A program made the translations under genes and the position numbers. A DNA stretch of 11,863 nt, taken from contig JACPDS010000190.1 in assembly GCA_016183885.1 (NCBI GenBank), positions 1 to 11,863 on the forward strand, given 5' to 3'. How positions within the stretch are numbered: the first letter of the stretch is position 1; every line of letters starts with the position of its first letter. Origin of the DNA: Armatimonadota bacterium (lineage in GTDB: Bacteria > Vulcanimicrobiota > JACPDS01). The notes under the pieces are model-generated. The model made no database searches. It had not been told where the DNA came from and saw only the letters and a program-made list of their open reading frames with translations. This document shows, piece by piece, positions 7,189-11,863 of this stretch.

Positions 7189-8940
7189 TTAGAATTTAAG
7201 ATTTAAATTTTTTAAGGCTTCTTTAGCCGGATAGAAATTCGGATTACAATTTAAGGCCGCTTTAAATTCAGATTCAGCGGATTTAATTAATCCTTTATTT
7301 TTATAAAGCATTCCTAAATTGTAGCGGCTGATTTCTGATTGCGGATTTAAATTTAAGGCTTTTAAAAAATATTTTAAGGCTTTATATTCTGAACCATTTT
7401 GTATAATTTCCAAATAACCTAAATCCAGATATGCTGAAGCGCAATAAGGAAAAAGTAATAAAATTTTATAACAAAGTTTTTGCGCTTCCTTAAATTCTCC
7501 CTTTAAAATTAAATTTTCAGCCTCCTTTCCCATTTGAAAGGAATTTTTATAATCAATATTTTTTTTTAAGGGACGTTTTTTAAAAATTAAACAAATTTCA
7601 TCTTCATAAACTAACTTCCAATTTTTATTTTTTTTTAATTTTAAAGGCAAAATCATCCCTTGGGAAATTTGAATTTTATTACATAAAACTAAACCAATTT
7701 GATAACTTTTAAGAATTTCTTCCCATTTTTTTTTGGCAAACATTATTTTAATGCAATCTTTATAAATTTTTTCACTATAAATGGTATTGGCTCTTCCATC
7801 AATAAAAACTTGATATTTGGGATAAAGATTAAAGATTAAATATCCCCCCCATTCATAAGGATTAAATATTTTCTCTTTAAAAGAATTAAGCTTTAAAAAT
7901 TTTATAGCTTCTATGGGAAACCATCTGCTTTCCGCATTTAAAAAATTTAAATTTAAGCTTGCAAATTTAAGAAAAAATAAAAAAAGTATCATAATTAAAC
8001 TAAAATTGCTTAAAAAGCTTTCCATTTTATAAAAGTTTAATTTTAATTTTATATTTTTAGAATTTAAATATTTTGTAAAGATATAGAAATTCACCAAAGA
8101 AAATAAAGGAATGTGTCTAATAGCTTTAAATCCCAAATAGCTAAAAGAAAAAAATAACAAAAGATCATTTAATTTTATTTTTTTATGATTTAAAGCTACT
8201 AGAATTAAACTAGCCAAAAATAATAAAAGAAAAAACCAATCTTTTCCAGTTATCACAGGCGGTATCCATTCTATTAAGTAATTAAAAGAAGTTTTTTTAA
8301 AAAAAGAAAAAGGATAAAGGAAGATTTTATAATGATAAGGATTTAGAAAACAAACCAGAAAACTTAGGAGAGCGTTTTTAAGAAATTTTTTTTCTTTAAA
8401 GCAACTTAAAAAGTAAATCCCCAGGATTCCTAATCCGGCTAAAAATCCCGCATGTAAATTTACCCAAAAAATAAAAATTAAAGGCAAATATGAATAAAAT
8501 TTATTTTCTAATAAATAAATTATTAAAGCTAAAAATAAATATGTAAAAATATAAGGACGAATATCGAAAAATAAATTTCCGCAAGCATAAAGATTAATTG
8601 CTAAAATAAGAAGGCTGATAAAATTATTTTGATATTTTAAACTTAATTGATATATTAAGTAAAAAGTTAAAATTAAGATCAAAGTTCTAAAAATATATAA
8701 ACCCGAAATTCCTTTAAATTGATATATTAAGTAAAATAAAATTCCGCTTAGCCATTCGTGATTAAGCCAAAATAAATTTTTAGCGGTATAAGAAAAGGGA
8801 TCATAAAAAGGAAAGTGATTTTCTAAGATATATTTCCCGGACGCTAACTGCCACCAAAGGTCGCTAAAGGGAACTTTAGAAAAAGTAAAAATAATAATAA
8901 TTAAAACAGCCGATAAATTGATAGTATTTTTAAATTTCAT
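7189..8940 (-). CDS. polytopic membrane protein (GT-C-like) with C-terminal TPR domain
   Basis: This is a 583-residue protein. The first 340 or so residues are mostly hydrophobic, with about nine or more likely membrane helices. The N-terminal loop has SDLWWQLASGKYILE followed by YDPFSYTAKN and LNHEWLS, a pattern shared by a large family of uncharacterised membrane proteins resembling GT-C glycosyltransferases. A soluble segment follows (PYEWGGYLIF, then VFIDGRANTIY), and the last 110 residues form about three TPR repeats (for example ASAYLDLGYLEI, SRYNLGMLYKNKG and YPAKEALKNL). TPRs usually mediate protein contacts. The role may be surface glycan or lipid-linked sugar transfer, but this is not proven. 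It is the only minus-strand gene, lying between the shell genes (convergent) and deoC (divergent). It is strongly rich in Phe, Leu, Ile, Lys and Asn, in line with AT-rich DNA. Confidence 0.75.
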   Translation of the reverse strand: MKFKNTINLSAVLIIIIFTFSKVPFSDLWWQLASGKYILENHFPFYDPFSYTAKNLFWLNHEWLSGILFYLIYQFKGISGLYIFRTLILILTFYLIYQLSLKYQNNFISLLILAINLYACGNLFFDIRPYIFTYLFLALIIYLLENKFYSYLPLIFIFWVNLHAGFLAGLGILGIYFLSCFKEKKFLKNALLSFLVCFLNPYHYKIFLYPFSFFKKTSFNYLIEWIPPVITGKDWFFLLLFLASLILVALNHKKIKLNDLLLFFSFSYLGFKAIRHIPLFSLVNFYIFTKYLNSKNIKLKLNFYKMESFLSNFSLIMILFLFFLKFASLNLNFLNAESRWFPIEAIKFLKLNSFKEKIFNPYEWGGYLIFNLYPKYQVFIDGRANTIYSEKIYKDCIKIMFAKKKWEEILKSYQIGLVLCNKIQISQGMILPLKLKKNKNWKLVYEDEICLIFKKRPLKKNIDYKNSFQMGKEAENLILKGEFKEAQKLCYKILLLFPYCASAYLDLGYLEIIQNGSEYKALKYFLKALNLNPQSEISRYNLGMLYKNKGLIKSAESEFKAALNCNPNFYPAKEALKNLNLKF

Positions 8941-9036
8941 GAGTTTTTAACTTATTCTTAATGTTTTAATAATTATCCTACCTCTTGAAAAAAAGGAAGA
9001 GTTGACTAACTGTGGAAGTAAATCCAATGGAGAATG

Positions 9037-9064
9037 TTTAAAGAGAATATAAAAAATGTATAAT
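9037..9064 (+). promoter_or_regulatory. probable promoter of the deoC-recO-ruvX-mltG run
   Basis: A perfect TATAAT (9059-9064) preceded by TG (9057-9058) lies 60 bases before the deoC ATG. A weak -35 candidate, TTTAAA (9037-9042), is 16 bases upstream of it. The position in the 184-base divergent gap between the minus-strand gene and deoC makes a promoter expected here. TTGACT (9002-9007) is a better -35 match but has no well-placed -10. Confidence 0.45.
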
Positions 9065-9086
9065 TTTTAAAATTAAACGTATATAG

Positions 9087-9100
9087 TCCAACATGTTAGA
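9087..9100. promoter_or_regulatory. short palindrome in the deoC leader, possible operator
   Basis: TCCAACATGTTAGA is an inverted repeat with one mismatched pair around a perfect 8-base core, AACATGTT. It lies about 20 bases downstream of the expected transcription start and before the ribosome-binding site AAGGA (9113-9117). A repressor-binding site is possible, but short palindromes arise by chance and no second copy was seen. Confidence 0.2.
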
Positions 9101-9124
9101 AGATTAAAAATTAAGGAAATTTTT

Positions 9125-10441
9125 ATGGACAATTTAGTTAATTTAATTACCCAAGAAGTAATGCAAATCGTAAAAAACAAAGAACAAAAACCAAATACAA
9201 ATTATAAAGAGGCTCAAGACCTTACCCTTTTAATTTATAAGTCTTCGAGAATTGAATTTTTAAAAAAAATTATCCCTATTTTAAAAAATAATAAACCATT
9301 ATCTTTACTTTTATCTTCTAGTTCTAGAATTTATTTAGATGAAAGTATTAAAAAAGAATTTAAAGAGATTATTTTTGCGGAAAATAATCTTCCGCCATGG
9401 GATGAATTTAATACTTTAATTTTCCCTCTTTTAGAATTAAATAATTTAAGCAAACTGGTAAATTTAATTGATGATACATGGGAAATTAAATTTATCTTAG
9501 AAGCTCTTCAACATAAAAAAGAGGTTTTAGTTTTAAGTCAATTTTTAAAAATCCCCTCTGTCCTTAAATTTAAAGTAAATGGCTTTTTAAAAGAATTAGA
9601 AAAATTAAATATTAAGTTAATAGAATTAAGCAATGCCGAATTATCTAAGCTGGACTGCTCCGCAAAAAGCGGAGAATGTTCTTCCTGCGGATCTTGTCAT
9701 AAATATATTCAAGAAAAAGTAAATTATGTGGTAGACGCAGGGGCAGATCGAATTTCCAGCACCCTAGGAATTAACGTTAAAAAAGAACTGGCAGGTTTGA
9801 TTGACCATACTTTACTTAAACCCGATGCCACCTCCAGCGAAATTGTTCAGATGTGCGAAGAAGCTAAAAAATATGATTTTGCTTCTGTTTGCGTTAACCC
9901 CGGCTGGGTAAAATTAGCGGCTAAATGTTTAGCTAATTCCAAGGTATTAGTATGCACTGTAATCGGCTTTCCTTTAGGAGCCACCACCTCAATAGCTAAG
10001 GCTATGGAAACACGAGATGCCGTGGCTAACGGCGCTCAAGAAATTGATATGGTAATTAATGTCGGCGCTCTTAAGGCCGGAGATTATGAATTGGTAAAAG
10101 AAGATATTAAGCAAGTCGTAGCTTCATCTAACGGGAAAATAGTTAAAGTAATTATTGAGGCCGCTCTTTTAACCGATAATGAAAAAGTCAAGGCTTGCCT
10201 TCTTGCTAAAGAAGCCGGAGCTGATTTTGTAAAAACTTCTACCGGTTTTGGGCCTGGGGGAGCTACAGTAAGCGATGTGGCTTTAATGAGAAAAACTGTG
10301 GGAAAATATATGGGAGTAAAAGCCTCCGGAGGAATTAGAGATTTTCAAACCGCTCAAAAAATGATTCAAGCCGGCGCTACTAGAATTGGAGCAAGCGCCA
10401 GCGTAGCAATTATTAAAGGAGAAAAATTAAGAAATAATTAA
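9125..10441 (+). CDS. deoC: deoxyribose-phosphate aldolase fused to a BMC flavoprotein-like domain and Cys4 motif
   Basis: DeoC cleaves 2-deoxyribose-5-phosphate to glyceraldehyde-3-phosphate and acetaldehyde. The 438 residues exceed the usual 220-260 because of a long N-terminal extension. Residues 1-18 (NLVNLITQEVMQIV) look like the amphipathic helix that targets cargo to BMC shells. Residues about 55-175 resemble the flavoprotein-like domain found in BMC loci: LIFPLLELNNLSKLVNLIDD, FILEALQHKKEVLVLS and LEKLNIKLIEL. A metal- or Fe-S-type motif follows: C178-x6-C185-x2-C188-x2-C191. The aldolase domain starts near residue 218 with LIDHTLLKPDAT and keeps the catalytic residues: Asp308 (EIDMVINVG), Schiff-base Lys370 (FVKTSTGFG) and Lys399 (GVKASGGIR). 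AAGGA at 9113-9117 sits seven bases before the ATG. recO follows after 3 bases. The aldolase call is firm, the targeting helix likely, and the middle domain probable. Confidence 0.92.
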   Translation: MDNLVNLITQEVMQIVKNKEQKPNTNYKEAQDLTLLIYKSSRIEFLKKIIPILKNNKPLSLLLSSSSRIYLDESIKKEFKEIIFAENNLPPWDEFNTLIFPLLELNNLSKLVNLIDDTWEIKFILEALQHKKEVLVLSQFLKIPSVLKFKVNGFLKELEKLNIKLIELSNAELSKLDCSAKSGECSSCGSCHKYIQEKVNYVVDAGADRISSTLGINVKKELAGLIDHTLLKPDATSSEIVQMCEEAKKYDFASVCVNPGWVKLAAKCLANSKVLVCTVIGFPLGATTSIAKAMETRDAVANGAQEIDMVINVGALKAGDYELVKEDIKQVVASSNGKIVKVIIEAALLTDNEKVKACLLAKEAGADFVKTSTGFGPGGATVSDVALMRKTVGKYMGVKASGGIRDFQTAQKMIQAGATRIGASASVAIIKGEKLRNN

Positions 10442-10444
10442 TTA

Positions 10445-11182
10445 ATGTTAAAACATGAAAAATTTAAGGGAATTGTCATTAAAACATACCCATGGAAAGA
10501 AGCCGATAAGATTATTATTTTTATCACTCCACTTGGAAAAATTAAAGCCTTCGCGCCCGGGATTAGAAAAATTACCAGCAAGAAACTTGGAAAATTAGAA
10601 CTTTTTTCTTATGTATATTTTATGCTGGAATCAAGAAAAATAACCTTAATTAAGCAGGTAGAATTAATTTATGCTTATAAAGCTTTGCGTTCCAATCTCC
10701 ATCTTTTTTCCAGAGGATGTTATTTGTTAGAATTATTTAATAATTTATTAGAAGAAAGAGAAGTTAATTATGAGATATTTTCTTTATTAAAAAATGGATT
10801 AAAAATTTTAGAAAAAGAAAATAATCTTGACTTGATTTTACGGATAATTGAATATAAATTAATTAGTTATCTAGGATATAAACCTATAACTAATTGCTGC
10901 GTGGTTTGTAAAAGTAATTTAAATTTAAAGTATTTTAATCCTATTTTAGGGGGAATACTTTGCTCTTCCTGCTTGCGCAAAAACAATTTATATTCAGTAT
11001 TTATTTATCCTGAAACTTTGAATTTATTAAATTTATTTGCTAAAGCCGATTTGAATATTAAAATTAAAATTGAAGAAGAAATTTTAAATAATTTAAAAGA
11101 AATTTTACAAAAATATATTCAAAACTGTTCTCCTAAAAAGTTTAATTCTTTAGATTTTGAAAGAAATCTTAAAAGTGTCTAG
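10445..11182 (+). CDS. recO: DNA repair protein RecO
   Basis: This is a 245-residue protein, the normal length of RecO. The N-terminal OB-fold opens with the typical KGIVIKTYPWKEADKII and ITPLGKIKAFAPGIRK. The helical C-terminal part carries a zinc-finger pattern, C152-x2-C155 and C173-x2-C176, around the segment YFNPILGGILC, as in most RecO proteins. RecO binds single-stranded DNA and, with RecR, loads RecA onto SSB-coated gaps in the RecF pathway. The gene starts 3 bases after deoC and overlaps ruvX, so it is probably expressed from the deoC promoter. No strong ribosome-binding site is seen, which again suggests coupled translation. Confidence 0.92.
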   Translation: MLKHEKFKGIVIKTYPWKEADKIIIFITPLGKIKAFAPGIRKITSKKLGKLELFSYVYFMLESRKITLIKQVELIYAYKALRSNLHLFSRGCYLLELFNNLLEEREVNYEIFSLLKNGLKILEKENNLDLILRIIEYKLISYLGYKPITNCCVVCKSNLNLKYFNPILGGILCSSCLRKNNLYSVFIYPETLNLLNLFAKADLNIKIKIEEEILNNLKEILQKYIQNCSPKKFNSLDFERNLKSV

Positions 11183-11624
11183 AATTTTAAGCATAGATTT
11201 TGGCTCTAAAAGAATTGGTTTGGCTTTAAGCGATCCTTTAAAAATATTGGCTTCGCCCATGGGGTTTATTTTAGTTTCTTCTAAAGGAGAAATTTATCAT
11301 CAATTATTAAAAATTATTCAAGATTATGAGGTGGAAAAAATTATTGTTGGCATTCCCTTAACCTTAAAAGGTCTTGAGTCAAAGCAAACAAAAAAAGTAA
11401 ATGGGTTTATTAAGGAATTAAAAAAATATATTGATTTACCCATAGAAGAAGTGGATGAGAGATTAAGCTCTAAAGAAGTGGAGCAAATTTTAAAACAAGT
11501 TAATTTAAGTCAAACTAAAAAAAGACAAAAAATTGACGCTTTAAGCGCTTCTATAATTTTACAAAGTTATTTAGCCAAAATTAATCAAAAAGAGAATAAA
11601 GGAGTCGGAAAACAGAATTTTTAG
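11175..11624 (+). CDS. ruvX: Holliday junction resolvase-like RuvX (YqgF family)
   Basis: From the GTG at 11175 the product has 149 residues and starts MSRILSIDFGSKRIGLALSD, which fits the short N-terminus normal for this family. A TTG at 11157 in the same frame would add six residues and overlap recO by 26 bases instead of 8, so GTG is preferred, though neither has a strong ribosome-binding site. Conserved acidic residues of the RNase H-like fold are visible: Asp8 (SIDFG), Glu68 in GIPLTLKGLESKQ, Asp94 (DERLSS) and Asp121 (KIDALSA). YqgF/RuvX proteins are linked to Holliday junction resolution and to 16S rRNA maturation. The following mltG ATG begins immediately after the TAG stop; ruvX next to mltG is a common gene order in bacteria. 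Confidence 0.93.
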   Translation: MSRILSIDFGSKRIGLALSDPLKILASPMGFILVSSKGEIYHQLLKIIQDYEVEKIIVGIPLTLKGLESKQTKKVNGFIKELKKYIDLPIEEVDERLSSKEVEQILKQVNLSQTKKRQKIDALSASIILQSYLAKINQKENKGVGKQNF

Positions 11625-11863
11625 ATGAAATGGTTAAAAACTATTTTATTTTTATTATTTTTATTTTCCTTAATTTCCCTTTTTTTTATTTATTTAATTG
11701 CCAAACCTTTTTCTTCTGAGAATAAAATTAAAATTATAGAAATTAAAGAAAATACTTCCGCATCTCAGACTGCTAAAATTTTGGAACAAAATGGCATTAT
11801 TCGCAGCGCTTTTATTTTCAAAATTTTGCTTCATTTATCTAAAAGCGGCGCCAAAATTAAAGC
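11625..11863 (+). CDS. mltG: endolytic murein transglycosylase MltG, N-terminal part (runs off window)
   Basis: Seventy-nine codons are visible before the window ends. They encode a short cytoplasmic start (MKWLK), one hydrophobic helix (about residues 6-26), and the beginning of the periplasmic LysM-like region. The segment from IIEIKENTSASQTAKIL to EQNGIIRSAFIFKILL matches MltG/YceG proteins. MltG is an inner-membrane lytic transglycosylase that cuts nascent peptidoglycan strands. The catalytic YceG domain lies outside the window. The ATG directly abuts the ruvX stop codon; AAAGGAG (11598-11604) is about 20 bases upstream, too far for a normal ribosome-binding site, so coupling to ruvX is likely. 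The assignment rests on the N-terminal pattern plus the ruvX neighbour. Confidence 0.82.
   Translation, partial: MKWLKTILFLLFLFSLISLFFIYLIAKPFSSENKIKIIEIKENTSASQTAKILEQNGIIRSAFIFKILLHLSKSGAKIK

Noticed and set aside
8984..9002. Hairpin CTCTT/AAGAG as a terminator for a neighbouring gene
   Set aside because: The stem has five base pairs, is AT-rich and has no T-run after it on either strand; both flanking genes point away from it.
1..11863. Alternative genetic code with TGA as a sense codon throughout
   Set aside because: All long genes use TGG for tryptophan and none has an internal TGA apart from the single BMC-P codon; in an AT-rich genome with reassigned TGA many would be expected.

Overview
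This AT-rich window carries part of a bacterial microcompartment (BMC, metabolosome) locus that runs into a block of housekeeping genes. The low GC content, the shell and aldehyde-processing genes, and the presence of recO, ruvX and mltG show a bacterium. A BMC built around deoxyribose-phosphate aldolase (DeoC) and an RpiB homologue, without a B12-dependent or glycyl-radical signature enzyme in view, fits the 'sugar-phosphate utilising' class of BMC loci. Such loci are known from uncultured anaerobic phyla such as Atribacterota and from some other lineages. The phylum cannot be settled from this window, and the assignment is inference.

Layout, left to right. (1) The 3' part of a CoA-acylating aldehyde dehydrogenase (PduP/EutE type) is followed closely by a PduS/RnfC-type flavin/Fe-S NADH oxidoreductase. 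(2) Two related polytopic membrane proteins of the GT39/PMT_2 glycosyltransferase type follow on the same strand. The first overlaps the end of pduS; the second has an apparent +1 frameshift near its start. (3) A shell cluster comes next: a PduT-like tandem-BMC trimer protein with the Fe-S cysteine, a PduA-like hexamer protein, an RpiB-like isomerase without the usual active-site cysteine, and two pentamer (EutN/CcmL, BMC-P) proteins. The first BMC-P reading frame is interrupted by an in-frame TGA at codon 14. (4) On the opposite strand lies a large membrane protein of GT-C-like type with a C-terminal TPR domain. (5) After a 184-base divergent intergenic region with a plausible promoter comes an unusual DeoC. 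It has a helix resembling a BMC-targeting peptide, a flavoprotein-like domain, a four-cysteine motif and a complete aldolase domain. recO, ruvX and the start of mltG follow tightly.

How the parts could work together (inference from families): DeoC splits 2-deoxyribose-5-phosphate into glyceraldehyde-3-phosphate and acetaldehyde. The shell would confine the acetaldehyde, the aldehyde dehydrogenase would convert it to acetyl-CoA with formation of NADH, and PduS with the Fe-S shell protein PduT would reoxidise NADH by passing electrons across the shell. The role of the RpiB variant is open. The three membrane glycosyltransferase-like proteins have no obvious link to this pathway and look like surface-polysaccharide or protein-glycosylation genes interspersed in the locus.

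No tRNA, rRNA, CRISPR array, transposase or convincing rho-independent terminator was seen. There is no gene-free stretch longer than 300 bases.
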